A stretch of 64,000 nt of DNA from contig OU342634.1 of the NCBI GenBank assembly GCA_910589415.1, positions 1-64,000 of the forward strand, in the 5' to 3' direction. Origin of the DNA: Malachius bipustulatus. Lineage: Eukaryota; Arthropoda; Insecta; Coleoptera; Melyridae. Of the stretch, positions 35,511 through 47,386 are shown piece after piece (position 1 is the stretch's first letter; each line of letters begins with the position of its first letter). The translations under genes and the position numbers were made by a program. The notes below the pieces were generated by a model, which saw only the letters and a program-made list of their open reading frames with translations, had not been told where the DNA came from and did no database searches.

Positions 35511-36250
35511 GTACGTTCGGTTTCGTGCTTTTTTTGCTCGATGTACTCCAGATCGTTCGGATTCGATAAAATTGAGTGATCTCGTTATAGTGGATGGAAT
35601 AGATATTTGAACTCTCGTAAATCTTCTTGCAATGTTTACTTAAGAGATTAAGGGACAACCAACATTGAAAAGTAAATAGAGACGGGTGTCTGACCAGGAC
35701 CGTATCGAGGTATAATTCAAAATTTAGAAACTGTAAGAAACAACTTAACTTGATTTACATTTTTATGTACCTAATAGGCGCTTGTTTTAAAGCAGGGGAT
35801 TAATTTCCCGTCATAAATCTTTGTTAGTGTAATATGTAGGTACTTAATTGACAATTTTATAAAAATTGACTAATGCATGAAAAGCACATTTTTTCCTGAA
35901 GATAAAATAAATATTGTTGGAATACTACCCTGCAGAAAAAGGTCTTATAGCATTATTGCTTGCAATAATGTCTTTACGATGGTACGCTTTAATACTCTTT
36001 GTGTCGCTAGGTACATAGCCTCTGGGCCTTCAAATATTCCTTCTACCGAGTATACCTCTAAAGCGTTCGGTAACTCTGGAGCAGAGCAAACAGAGTGAGC
36101 TCTGTTTGCTCGGAGTTTATAGATCGAGCTCGTAGATCTTTTGGCTTTTGACAGAAGAAATGTTAGGTTATGTGTAACTTCTTTCTTATTACAGCTGGAT
36201 GTGTCCTAGTTTTTACGTTTGATGAGAGTTTTTTTGAATAAAAATAAACA
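35511..36250. other. Non-coding stretch before the Harbinger nuclease gene
   Basis: It contains a short palindrome at about 36075-36115 (AGAGCAAACAGAG and its complement) and no recognised gene. The left end of the Harbinger element must lie here or further left, but I could not match it to a right terminus. Confidence 0.4.
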
Positions 36251-37485
36251 ATGAATCCAGAAGTTTTGCTAATTTTGGTGAATTTCGCGGATGAAATGAT
36301 GTTTAATTCTTCTGAAAATGAGGAAAGCCCAGAGGAAAACTTTGAAGTTGCAAATGTAACAAATTTCGTTGAGGAAATTGTTCCTCAATTTCAAAGTCAT
36401 CAGTTTAAACAACATTTTCGTTTGTTACCAGAGACATTCGAAACATTAATAGGATACCTGCATCAAGTAAAGAATTTGGAACAAAAGCGGCTAGATGGAC
36501 ATCGAGAAATATCCATAGAAAAGCAGTTTATGCTTACAGTGTGGTATTTAGCCAACATAGAAAGCCTTAGGTAAGTAAGTTATTATGGGTGTGTTAATTT
36601 AGCAAGGAATGACTTTATTTTCCAGATCAGTAGCCTCCAGGTTCGATGTAAGTAAATCAACATGTTGGGAAATCCTAAAAAGAACAAGTAATCGATTATT
36701 AGAAGTAAATCGGTTATTTGGTATTATACGTTGGCCAACTGAACAAGAAGCCCTAGAAACGATGACAGTATATGAAAGACGAAGTCATTTTCCAGGTATT
36801 TAAATCGCAACTTTTTTTCGTTCTGTTTTTTGTGCGAATTGCAGGCATCATTGGCTGCATCGATGGTAGCCATGTTAGGATAATAGCTCCCAAAGTGAGC
36901 CCAAACTCATATTTCAACAGAAAAAAATTTCATTCAGTTTTAATTCAGGGAGTATGCAATCACAAGAAACTATTAATCGACATTTATGCAGGAGAACCAG
37001 GATCACTCCATGACTCTAATTTATTTCAGAAATCTGATTCAGCAGAACGTATTAGGAATCAATCAGTTACATTTTATAATGATGGTAATTTAATTGGAGA
37101 CCTTGCTTACAGATTATCCACTACATTGATGGTGGGATTTAAAAACTTGAATAATATTACTCAAAGACAAAGAAACTTTAACAAAAAGCTAAATGTGTGC
37201 AGGGTTGATGTAGAAAATACATTTGCTTTACTTAAAGGGAGATTTAGACGTCTCAAATTTATAGAAACTGTGAGACTTGATTTGATATCACTCTTTGTTG
37301 TTACCGCCGCAATTCTTCACAATGCTTGTGTTTTGAATGCAGATTTACCTTATGACTTTGTGGACATCAATGCAGAAATTCGAGAAGAGAGAAGGAATAA
37401 CATTATTGAAATGAACAATGATCGACCGGAGAATAATGCACAACAAAAACGGTTAAATATTTTGTACAATTTACCCATTTTGTAA
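36251..37485 (+). CDS. Harbinger-type DDE nuclease (HARBI1-like), three exons, intact
   Basis: The exons at 36251-36570, 36626-36795 and 36845-37485 join in frame through GT-AG introns of 55 and 49 bp (donors GTAAGT and GTATTT) to give 376 aa, close to the usual ~350 aa of this family. The N-terminal third carries a helix-turn-helix-like segment (SVASRFDVSKSTCWEILKR). The nuclease domain has GCIDGSHV (D170), GSLHDSNLF (D220), GDLAY (D249) and VENTFALLKGRF (E287), matching the DDE_4/Harbinger catalytic pattern. It would act in the nucleus with the Myb-like partner encoded convergently at 38524-39346. An AATAAA overlaps the stop codon. No disabling change is seen, so the transposase may be functional or recently so. 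Confidence 0.93.
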
Positions 37486-37529
37486 ATAAATAATGGTGAA
37501 ACAATAATCAGGTCTATTATTTTATAATT

Positions 37530-37686
37530 ACACAGGGTATGAATAAAATTTGAGTCAAAGCACAACTGTACAATATTCAACTTCAGCTGCAAAATCATCC
37601 CAAAGGGCTTCCTTTGGCTTTGCAGTAGAAGTTAAGTTTTCTGCAGTTCTGCCTTGACCAAAATTTTATTCATACACTGACCCTAT
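37530..37686. repeat. Small inverted-repeat element
   Basis: ACAGGGTATGAATAAAATTT at the left and its complement at the right (AATTTTATTCATACACTGACCCT) frame about 155 bp. It lies just after the nuclease gene in the Harbinger element. Confidence 0.55.
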
Positions 37687-37798
37687 GTTTATACTGACCC
37701 GGCCAACTCTATGAGGGTCTTCATCCAACTTCCAGGTAGGTAGCTAAATTAAAGTAACTTTATAAACACATCCAAATCCAAAATTATTTATTTATAAT

Positions 37799-38352
37799 AC
37801 AGGGTGTCCAGGTATGAGTGTAAGAGCTACACGTGGCGACCTTCCTTGGACTATTTTGAGTAAAAAATCTTAATACAAAAATGATCTAAATGTCTTCACG
37901 GTGCCACAGGAGGTCATCAAAGTTAGAAATTCTGGGTCACAAATATGCATATTATTGAACTTCTGTTTCCTTTTGCAGTTACGGTTAACATTTTCAAAGA
38001 CTTTTGCAAAGTCTTATTTCATTTAATTTTCGTAACAGTGCAATTATTAACTTTTTTAACATTTCCTATTTTTTTTTTTTTTAGAAATGTTGAAAAAGTT
38101 AATAATTGCACTTTTACGAAAATTAAATGAAATAAGACTTTGCAAAAGTCTTTGAAAATGTTAACCGTAACTGCAAAAGGAAATAGAAGTTCAATAATAT
38201 GCATATTTGTGACCCAGAATTTCTAACTTTGATGACCTCCTGTGGCACCGTGAAGACATTTAGAGCATTTTTGTATTGAGATTTTTTACTCAAAATAGTC
38301 CAAGGAAGGTCGCCACGTGTAGCTCTTACACTCATACCTGGACACCATGTAT
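37799..38352. mobile_element. Near-perfect 550-bp foldback
   Basis: Two arms of about 265 bp are near-exact reverse complements around a T-rich centre (38066-38082). The ends read TACAGGGTGTCCAGGT and complement, beside TATAAT. It was inserted between the two convergent Harbinger genes. The arms are far less diverged than those of the foldbacks at 8689 and 42068, so it is younger. The mirrored frames at 37945-38130 and 38019-38204 are products of the palindrome. Confidence 0.85.
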
Positions 38353-38523
38353 AATAAGCAATTACTATAATTGCCAACTAAACATAACATTCAACTTCTT
38401 TTATAAAACAAAATAGCAACTTCTCAATAAAACATAACATAAAATTTCTGAAACAAAAGTAAATATTTCAATAATAATTATAAATTTAATAATTATTATT
38501 CGTTTCATTTTCTTTTTTTCACT

Positions 38524-39346
38524 CTATTCATTTTTCTCTTTGCTACAACAAGGTTTTGCCATAGTATTAGCAATGTTTTCTAAAATACCCAAGAACCTGT
38601 CTTGGCGGTGCAGTCTCTCTTGGTGACGTCTCTCTACACTATTCTCTCTTGTCCTTTTTCGAGTCCTAGATTTTGAAGTTGGTTGATCATCTAAAAAAAA
38701 ATACAAACATTTATTACTGAACGGTTATATTATGAAAATAAAAATGACTTACCATCATTAACTTGCAAGCCACGAGCACTACTGCAAGTAGCGACCGGCG
38801 TAATTTCTGGCTTTTTATAAAGGATTCTGTCTATGCTACTATAGAATTTCCAGTGCTTCGGTTCATTACCGGAGGTGTCGTTATGTTTTTTAACCAGTTT
38901 GTAGTTTCTTTGTAAACCCTTCCATTTTGTGTCACACTGTACACCAGTTACTAGTGTGCCAACTTTATCCGTCATTATATTGGATATTTTGTTCCATACG
39001 TATTTCTTGACCCCACTTTGAAACTCGTCCTCATATTTTTCGCAAAGGTTTATAAGTATTTTTGTATTCTCATCCGTCCACAATTTCTTATCTACATCTG
39101 GGACAATGGTTGGCTCTTGCTCTTCTTCACTCTCTTCAACCAATTCTACAGTGTTTATTTCAATATTGTCTGATGTGAACTGCTGAGCTACATTTAGTAG
39201 CACAGAAGAATCTGCAACAATTATATTAGCAATATTAATAAAGTAGGTATAAAGTGGATATTGGATTAAATATTATATTACCATTGCGTAGAGTTTCTAT
39301 GAATTCTTTTTCCAGATCCTTGATAATGATCTCTTCTGTATAGCCA
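38524..39346 (-). CDS. Myb/SANT-like protein of the Harbinger element, start unclear
   Basis: Three segments join in frame on the minus strand: 39346-39282, 39211-38753 and 38690-38524, with a GTAAGT donor and TTTTAG acceptor at the second intron and a weaker GTAATA donor at the first. The middle exon has a trihelix Myb/SANT-like domain (LWTDENTKILINLCEKYEDEF ... KKYVWNKISNIM ... CDTKWKGLQRNYK). The C-terminal exon is very basic (RTRKRTRENSVERRHQERLH), consistent with DNA or nuclear targeting. In Harbinger elements this protein binds the ends and brings in the nuclease. The only ATG in the first segment is one base out of frame with the rest, so the start is either damaged by an indel or lies in an unseen upstream exon. 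Confidence 0.75.
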
Positions 39347-39434
39347 TTTTAAATTTTTATTACTGCCCTTGATTATATTATATGTAGGTACTGTCACGCC
39401 CCAAAACTGGCCCTACAAACCTAACAATAAGGGA

Positions 39435-40760
39435 CCTGTTCGGGCGCCAAATGTCACGGTACAAATTCCGGTGACGTATTATTTAGCGATATACAGGGTG
39501 TTGTATTACTCGTAATAACCCTCGGACGCCAACTTTATTTTCCCTGTATCTACAGGTGACGAGGTCAGTTCCCCGCAGGAGATATCTGCTGGATCTCCAT
39601 TTATGCTTTTACCCGCAATAACTCAGTGAAGATTTCAATCCAGGAATTCAATGTGTTTATTAATTCGTAATTTTAGTTGGGAAGTAGGCTTTAATTACTT
39701 TCCAACTAATTCTGGAGAAAACGCTTAATTTAAAAGGTGGTAGCAGAACTTTATAATTTATTAGGCAACGATAAAACAGTAATCTTAATTAGAAGACAAT
39801 TTAATTCTCATTCTGAGTAAGTATGTACATTTATAAACGAAACAGGTGATTAGTTAAGAAAAATTATACAATCGTGCAACACTGCATGCTACTAAACTAC
39901 CGCGATGAGATGCAACGGTAGTGAAATGAAAATTATTATTATTATTATTTACATCCATTCTATTAACTTGGTGCTAATACTAGCCCCTACAATAATTAAC
40001 TATGCTCATGCAAGCGAAATGAGTGGTGAGTTAGGTGAAAGGTGATTACGATTCCCTGTGCATTCCCCATGCAAACAAAATAGCAATTATAGCAACAATA
40101 AACAAACGAGATACCAAACAAGCAAGCTTCATTATTAATTAATATAAAATTTCCCCCCTTGGGTGCAGCCTGATATTATTCCTAGAGATTTTAAATTAAT
40201 TCAAAGTAGTTACGGGATACCCTCGTCGGGCTCCCCTCCCACCGACACACATCCTCCATCTTAGGGAACATCACTCCGCTAAAAGGAACACAACACGTGA
40301 CGACAAGAAAGTACCCGAGGAAAGCAGTCGTTCCTACTATATTACTTTCCCGCCCAGTTCGAGTCCTTCACTTCCATCTTCCCGAGCACCGATTTCCTCT
40401 ATTTAGAACGCACTCACCACAAAGGAAACCGACACCCGACCTATGAAGTGTCGGGAAAAGGGCGGCAAGCAAATAACTAAAACATCTCTTTCTGGATCGG
40501 ACGGTTGGCCAGACCCGCTCTGGAACTTACCTTGCTTGTATTCAGCTGAGGTAATCGTAATCATCTAATAATCTCGCTCCATCTACTTATATAGGCGAGA
40601 CAGAGGGTTGCTATGGTTGCGCACCGCGCTGCCGCCTTATCATTGGTGGGGCGTGTCGGTCGACTATCGCGACTCGGCTCGGTCCGCGTCCGCGGAAGCA
40701 GACGAGTCGCATTATAGCGTACTGTATATTTCCTTCCAAATATTTATTACTTGAAATGTA
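39435..40760 (-). repeat. LTR remnant with primer-binding site
   Basis: On the minus strand, TGGCGCCCGAACAGG (39449-39435) follows an LTR-like CCGTGACA end by two bases. This is a tRNA-Lys-type primer-binding site as used by many gypsy and retroviral elements. The LTR would extend rightward from 39452. It has a TATA-like CTATATAAG on the minus strand at 40594-40586 with G+C-rich sequence upstream, so the promoter points left. Only about 50 bp of internal sequence remain left of the PBS. The outer LTR end could not be fixed. Confidence 0.5.
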
Positions 40761-41762
40761 ATTTAAAAATAGATCCTAATACTTATTGCTATGCTATTTA
40801 GGCTTAATCTTTTCCTTAATTAATAATCTATTTATTGATAGTGTTTTTGAGTCCCTATCTCTATTCATAATCTTGATGACGCTCGAAACAACACCGGAAG
40901 CATACCTACCTAGGCTGTGTTGTTCTCGTGAATCTACTTTTCTATTTACAATTAAAATTATAATTTACATCTGTTAATTATGATGTTTGGTCTCAAAATT
41001 ATCCTTATTTCATTACCTATCAAATGATATTACTTACATTCCCCTATCATTTTCTCTAATCTCTATAACGCTCGAGATATACTAAAATGTCAAGTGAATG
41101 GTAATGAACTTTACAATTATTTCTTTATAACGAGGGACTTCGTAATAGTACTTAGTTTAAACTTTATTTTATTAGGTACCTACTATATACTTCTTCCTTC
41201 AGTCTTCTAAATACTCCAATCTCCAATGTCGCCAATACGCAAATATGCAATCCACTACAACGTGAACGTACACCACAACACAACAAAAAACAAAACCTTA
41301 ATGAGATTACCTACCAAAGGAAAAACATAAAAATACATAAAACATAACCTCCTACACCATTTCAATTTGCCGCGTCTAGCTAGGCGTCTGCTCAATTTCG
41401 TTCGTGTAAAGGCGATCAAACGCTTTGTGCTCTGAAAGTCACGTGACTTGGATCTGGCGTGGCCTGCGTTCTCGAAACCGAACGTACCTACAAAGGGCTT
41501 TGCCTCTGCCTAATGCGTCCGCCCAACCCAGTCCAGTGTCCCAGAACAGTGCCCCACTGTACACCCGTGTCCGTCGGTTTCAGTTTCAGACCAGCGCTAT
41601 TCCAGGTCAAAAATTATTAAAATGAAGTAGGTAAACCTAACTTGGTTGAAAGCAGTCAATAGTCAGTACCTACCTGCTACCTAAGTACATATTTATTTAC
41701 AAAAGTGAATTTTTATTCCACATTATGGGACATACTGGAAGAATACTTATGTACCTACCTAC
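40761..41762. other. Non-coding stretch, GC-richer patch near 41360-41600
   Basis: Mostly AT-rich. The patch at 41360-41600 is distinctly less AT-rich with CpG-containing words and could be a captured promoter or exon, but its 66-codon frame (41425-41625) has no recognisable domain. No gene is called. Confidence 0.35.
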
Positions 41763-43863
41763 CAAGGATGTATAGTCTGTATAGTGTAGGATAGCTCGAT
41801 CCGATGAAAGTTTCTCCAACGGAGTGGGGGTGAGTGACGTCACGGAAGTGCTGGTTACATATTTCAAGCATTGCTGCGGTGTATTTTATTAGTCATTTTG
41901 TGAATCTGTTGGACTTTTTTTTACTTTTTAGTCAATATAAATAAAGGCTAAGGTCTGAGACTAATTCCTCGATTATTATTGTTTGCATCGCAGACGGTAA
42001 CACGTTACATTTTATCTGAAATTTAATTTTATAGGCAACTGAATTTCTATCTCCTGAACACTGATAAGAGATGCAGGGTCGGTTAAATTAGAGAAAAGAT
42101 GCGCAATTTTATGGTCATCTCTAATCCGTCAAGTCATACAAGATATCTGTTACCATTCCTGAAATATCCTGAAAAAACTGAAATATCGAAATTTCTTATT
42201 TTCGTCATATCTTTTTTATTATTGTAAATTTATAAATAGTTTTTTGTAGGCTTACATAAGTCTCCAAGAGCTACCGATCTGACGTTTCAAAAATTTTCAA
42301 AGCCGACTAGATCCCAAGAGTTTTCATTGTCTGTCAACTTTTGTTTTTCTTATGGCCGCCATATTGTTTTTTTATGTCGTTCGGTATGAAAAAAATAATG
42401 GAAAACAAAAACTTCAAAAAATAAATTTCTAAAATTTTTGTTCTTTTTTTCAAAAACTTTTTTGACCGAATATCACAGAGAAATTAAAAAACCATAAGGC
42501 AAGCAGTATGACTTCATATTGACTTATTTCAGCGAATTTTTTTTTGTTTTTCTTAGAAAAAAGAATAAAATTTTTGAAATTTTTTTTTTAATGTATATTT
42601 ATATTTGGTTTCTATTATGTTTTTATATCGAACGACATAAAAAAATAATATGGCGGCCATAAGAAAAACGAAAGTTAACTGAAAACTCTGCCCTTGTTTA
42701 TTTATTTATTTATTAGTCTGTTTTGAAAATGGCTTTAAACGTCAGATGGCGACTTATGTAAGCCTACAAAAAATTATTTATTAATTTCCAATAGCAAGAA
42801 AGATATTCCAAAAAAAAGAAATCTCGATTTTTCAGTTTTTTCGGGATATTTCAGCACCGACGGAAAATAAAAAAAAAGTTCAGATTCTTATTAATCATCA
42901 AATTTAGCATCTTCCACTCTAATTTAACTGATCCTGTATGTTAGCGTTTACGAGATAGCAATACAAAGAAGGATATATGATGCACCCTGTATAGTTGAAT
43001 TTATACTATAGGTCTGGACTTTAATTTTTTTAGCTTCTGCAAAGTCTGTATCTAGTTTATTTTTGAGTTTTTTAATTAAGGAAAGTTATTTGAAAAGTTC
43101 CTGCCGACTTCCTCATAATACTGACTGCAAGATCATACTTAATTAAATATAATTTGGTGATAACCATCAGTTACTTACCTATATTATTTGTAGTTAGGTA
43201 CTACTGTGATTTATAAGTTTGGTGGGTAGGTAGGTGATTAAAAAAACCTACAAAGTTTTCAAAATTTATAAAAATACATAATAAAATTCCATAATGCGCA
43301 CAAACACTTTCTAAACAATTTATAATATAAATAATTTAAAATATAATAATAATTGTTCCTTATATTCAAACAGTCACATGTTCATTTACCTCCTATAATA
43401 TTCGCAAAATTATTTTTATTTTATATTTTTACCTCTTCTGTAGATTCTAGAGCTATTAAAATACAAATGATCCAGCCAGCACGTGCAACAGTAATAAAAA
43501 AAATCAGGTAAAAACGCACAATAAATGAAGAATTTACAGGGTGATAAAAGAACATATCAATCGGTTACACACAGTGTGCATGTAACTGTTTATAATAACG
43601 TTTTATAATAATTATTCTTACCACACTAAATTAAAATAGGGTTGAAAATAACACAAAGACACTTTCACTGTAGTTTTACACAGGTTTTTGCACAAAAACA
43701 AAGCTCTTTAGCAACACTTCCGCACTGTCAGCACGTGCTTTAATACAAGGTTCGCGGGCCCAGCACTCCTCTGACGTCACATCAGCCTCGTGGAGTGGTG
43801 GGGACGCGACAACATGAGTAGCATAGGAATGGAGCAATCCTGTAGTTATATACAGAATCCTTG
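41763..43863. mobile_element. 2.1 kb TIR element with 9-bp target duplication
   Basis: Diverged inverted ends (CAAGGAT...TGTATA...AGGATAGCTC on the left; the complement of the right gives CAAGGATTCTGTATA...CAGGATTGCTC). Each end is followed inward by a TGACGTCA and AGTGCTGG block. The flanks are CCTACCTAC at 41754-41762 and 43864-43872, which would be a 9-bp duplication, although this is also a common simple repeat locally. The interior holds a nested foldback (42068-42946) and AT-rich DNA with no gene. Confidence 0.55.
42068..42946. mobile_element. Foldback MITE, copy 2 (diverged)
   Basis: Same architecture and conserved blocks as 8689-9597, including GTTAAATTAGAGAAAAG near the end and TATGGCCGCCATATTG in the arms. 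More substitutions and a TTTATTTATTTATTTATT expansion near 42699 show it is an older or separately evolved copy. Confidence 0.75.
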
Positions 43864-44459
43864 CCTACCTACAACGTTCGGTTCGAGTAATAGTTTTTTG
43901 TTCCATATGGAAAGAAGGGTTTATAAAATGTACCTAGCTATACCTATTTGTTGATCGTTAATTTGTTATAAACTGAATAAATTTATAGCTTTCAATTTTC
44001 TGTTGTTTTATTGTCGAATAGATTGAAGAAGAGTCTAGTCTTTAATTTTCATATCTCAATATCGATTTTTTATGAATCAATCTACCTACCTTATACCTAC
44101 CTACCCTTTAGTTAGTTAATAAGTGATGTAATAATAATTGTGAAATTGTAACCTGGCTTTTTATTAAATAGGGCAGTTGATATGCTCTTTACTAATTCTC
44201 TATTTAGGTACTTATATTATTATACCTACCTACCATAAATGAATAAAAAAAAATATATTAATTCATATCAGCAGATTGAAATGCATCCATAATAATATGT
44301 AATATTATTATTATGCACTTATTAAAAGTTATTTTCAAGTTAACATTGAAATTATTTCATTATTAGAAAACTCACTCAAAATTTTATCAATTAGGGAGGA
44401 TGTAAACCTATAAAAACTAATATCCAATAAGAATTATATTGATATTCAACAAAATAATA
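42947..44459. other. AT-rich non-coding DNA
   Basis: No gene is seen. TACCTACC runs are frequent at 43860-44240. An ACAGGGTGATAAAAG end-like motif occurs near 43537. The right end of the 2.1 kb TIR element falls inside this stretch. Confidence 0.4.
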
Positions 44460-44746
44460 TGCCAGTTAACCACTTTAACCGGCGGAAATCTGACGGTTAA
44501 CTTTATCAGCCAGATAGGCAAACATAACCGGCTACTTTAACCTAACCAAGCTAAAAATAGCTTTATAAAACCGAATAGTAAGGTTATCCATGCAAACTAC
44601 GAGTTAAAGTTATCTGGCAGTTAAAAAGTTAACCTTGCATGAGAGCTGGAAAAAGCTTTATAATACACCTGTTGCTGTTTTAACTGGCAGATAGGGACTA
44701 ACTCCGAGTTATCTTCCTTAACCAGCGTTTATAATATTGGCTATTA
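44460..44746. repeat. TIR repeat related to 24372-24530
   Basis: The right end complements to AGCCAATATTATAAACGCTG followed by AACTCGGAGTTA and CTATCTGCCAG, matching the end at 24372. The body has several GTTAACC and ATCTGGCAG words in alternating orientation, suggesting a short MITE family with internal inverted repeats. Confidence 0.5.
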
Positions 44747-44765
44747 ATAGGATACCTTGTAAAAA

Positions 44766-45139
44766 GTTAAGATAGGGACATGTAAGCCGTTTTTAAATAT
44801 CTTGAGCCGTTTTCAATGTGAGATGCTTTGAAAATTGAAAATTGCGATTTTCACTTGTTTATAACTCATAAACTACTCAACCTAAATTACAATTGTGAAA
44901 ACCACCTGTATACGATTTTGCCAGGCAATTTAAAAATACAATATAAAGGGTGTCCCCTTTAAAATAACGAAGTAGGTGTCAACTTCCGGTATTTCCGGAA
45001 GTGCGACCATCTTGAAAATATTTTCATTGCATTTCGCATAGTCACTTATGTCTGAAAAATTTTCATTTTGAAACTGTAGGATCAATATTTCCCAAGATAT
45101 GGCCGCTGTTCATTCTTAGATGCCCACCCGGTATAGTCC
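44766..45139 (-). repeat. Second copy of the repeat at 10929-11318
   Basis: Reverse complement of 10929-11318 with high similarity, including CTTCCGGTATTTCCGGAAG and GGGACATGTAAGCCG. It marks an interspersed family present at two places about 34 kb apart. Confidence 0.8.
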
Positions 45140-45424
45140 AGAATAATTTTAATTTGTAGGCACTACGATCCTGTATAAGACCCAATTAATAATTTTTTTA
45201 TTGTGCACGATTTAGGCTAAGAGATTGTTTAAATTTGACCGCCATTTTGATTTAAATTCTAAAAAAAAGGACACCCTATATCTCGGTAACGAAGCCGAGG
45301 AAACCATTTTTCTTTTAAATTTACAGTCTTTCTGAACATCCTCTACAACACCCTGTATACCGTGTCCGCCATTTCGGGATAATCCTGTATAGCAAAACCG
45401 TCGAAGTAAGTAGGCATACAAAGG

Positions 45425-46290
45425 GTCCCTAAGGTCCACTCACAACTGGTCAAAGCCTAGGCGATTCCAGTCATGTGGTGGCCAAGCCAACCTTACGTCC
45501 AAGATCGTGAGGACCGGGCAACGTGGTGCCACTTGTGAGTACCACGGCTAACAAGGCTCTGACAAAACATGGCACAAACCGTAAACCGCTAGGTGGCACA
45601 ACGACCCCCGAGGTATATCACTGTCGTGACCTGCCTAGGGGTAGTGACGCCAGGGGCACGGGGGCTTGGCTTAACCGCCTGTCTGCGTGGATGAGGACCA
45701 CTATAAAAACCTCCCCAAATCCACGGTATTGTGCGCGCCAATGGATGCATGGTCGAGGGACAACCTGGCGCACCCCGTTGTATGTAGCCTGCTGCGTCAT
45801 GGGGGTTATGGCGCAGTACCTTTATTTCCCCCAATTCTCGTGGGACCAAAATGGACACCAATGACGAAAAACAAAACAAACAACTGAGGGACTTCCACAA
45901 GAAGAAACCTCAGAACTTAGCATGGATGCACAGGATGCGGCAGGCCCCCAGAGCCATACCACCCTGGAACCTATGCAGGTAGAAACACAAGCTGTGCGGA
46001 CTCGCAGGGAAGTAGCAGTGCTACAAGACCAGCGAATACGACAGCTGCACAAAAAACGGCCTCAGGGGCCCAAATAGAAACCCCGAGACCCAAGCTGTCG
46101 GGTGCACAGCGTAGAAAGCTGGCAGTTGAATCCGCGAAAGCCGCTGGGGTACCAATCAAACCCAGAAGGCCGCGGACAAACCGCCAGCGAAAAAACCCTG
46201 ATGGAGAGGCGGGACCCAGCAGAGCTTCAAACTCTGCAACACAGGGAACTGCCACACCATCTGCAAAAAGACTAAGGTAGTAGAAGATGG
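45425..46290 (+). pseudogene. Probable 5' end of a non-LTR retrotransposon with broken ORF1
   Basis: This GC-richer segment (clearly unlike its surroundings) has a 5'-UTR-like start and three overlapping frames. One frame encodes PKLSGAQRRKLAVESAKAAG, basic, then RRPRTNRQRKNPDGEAGPSR, resembling the basic N-terminal linker of ORF1 proteins in insect LINE elements. Stops and frame changes near 45890 and 46075 break the frame. No RT or endonuclease follows, which is unusual because LINE copies normally lose the 5' end. Family assignment is inference. Confidence 0.45.
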
Positions 46291-46317
46291 GTCGGTAGGG
46301 CCCTTAATGGGTTTTTT

Positions 46318-47175
46318 ATTCAAATTAGCTCTATTGTTATCGGGGTCATTAATCACGCCCACCTGTCAAGCTCTATTGTTATCGGGGTCATTAATCACGC
46401 CCACCTGTCATCGAAACAATGGGGTGTACTTGATTTATGGGGACACCTGCATCGGGCCCTTTGTTCGGAAACACAATAGCCTAATGAGTTCTATTGTTAT
46501 CAAGGTCATTAATCACGCCCACCTGTCACTCCTTTGTTCGGCGGCCCTTTGTCGGCGTTCCTTTGTCTAGACTAATGAGTTCTTTTGTTATCGGGGGTCA
46601 TTAATCACGCCCACCTGTCAATCCTTTGTTCGGCGGCCCTTTGTCGGCGTTCCTTTGTATGGAATACAATAGAGCTGCACACCTGTATCATTAATTATGC
46701 AGAGGCACGTATCGACATGCGTCGACACGTCTGAAAAATGGCACACCTGCATCCGGTCCTTTGTTCGGAAACACAATAGACTAATGAGTTCTTAGAAATC
46801 GGGGGTCATCAATTACGCCCACCTGTCACTCCTTTGATCGGCGTCCCTTTGTCGGCATTCCTTTGTAGGGAATACAATAGAGCTGCACACCTGTATCATT
46901 AATTATGCAGAGGCACGTATCGACAAGTTTCGACACGTCTGAAAACGGCGCACCTGCATCAGGTCCTATGTTCGGAAACACGCTGCACACCTGCGTCAAT
47001 AATTATGCAGAGGCACGTATCCACAAGCTTCGACACGTCTGAAAACGACCACCAACGGTGAAACCCGGTTGTTATTCATGGTAATAAGATAGTTATGCAG
47101 AGGCACGTATCGACAAGTTTCGACACGTCTGAAAACGACCACCAACGGTGAAACCCGGTTATTTCTATTAATAAG
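46318..47175. repeat. Irregular tandem repeat block
   Basis: Mixed higher-order repeats built from a few modules: TCATTAATCACGCCCACCTG (five or more copies), CCTTTGTTCGGCGGCCCTTT, GAGCTGCACACCTG, and TTATGCAGAGGCACGTATCG followed by TTCGACACGTCTGAAAA. A perfect 42-bp duplication begins at about 46330. The same modules recur singly at 47575-47735, 47875-47905, 49916-49960 and 50350-50470, on both sides of the spliced gene at 48346-49347. Confidence 0.8.
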
Positions 47176-47355
47176 TCAGTGGCGGTAGGTACTAATGAGG
47201 TACAACAAAAAGTACAGTTACGTGAAATACACTAATTACCTCTCTACCTAATTTCGATTATTTTTCTAATTACCGTCAAATACACTAATTACTTCTCTAA
47301 TTACAAATAGAGATTCGTTCGGCGGAAATAGTGTGATAATATTATTATAATTATG

Positions 47356-47386
<31 letters not shown>

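Noticed and set aside
37945..38130. Two nearly identical 61-codon proteins on opposite strands (with 38019-38204)
   Set aside because: They are the two arms of one palindrome.
45523..45864. 113-codon ORF as an independent gene
   Set aside because: It lies in the GC-rich LINE-like leader and shows no domain; the ORF1-like signal is in a different frame further on.
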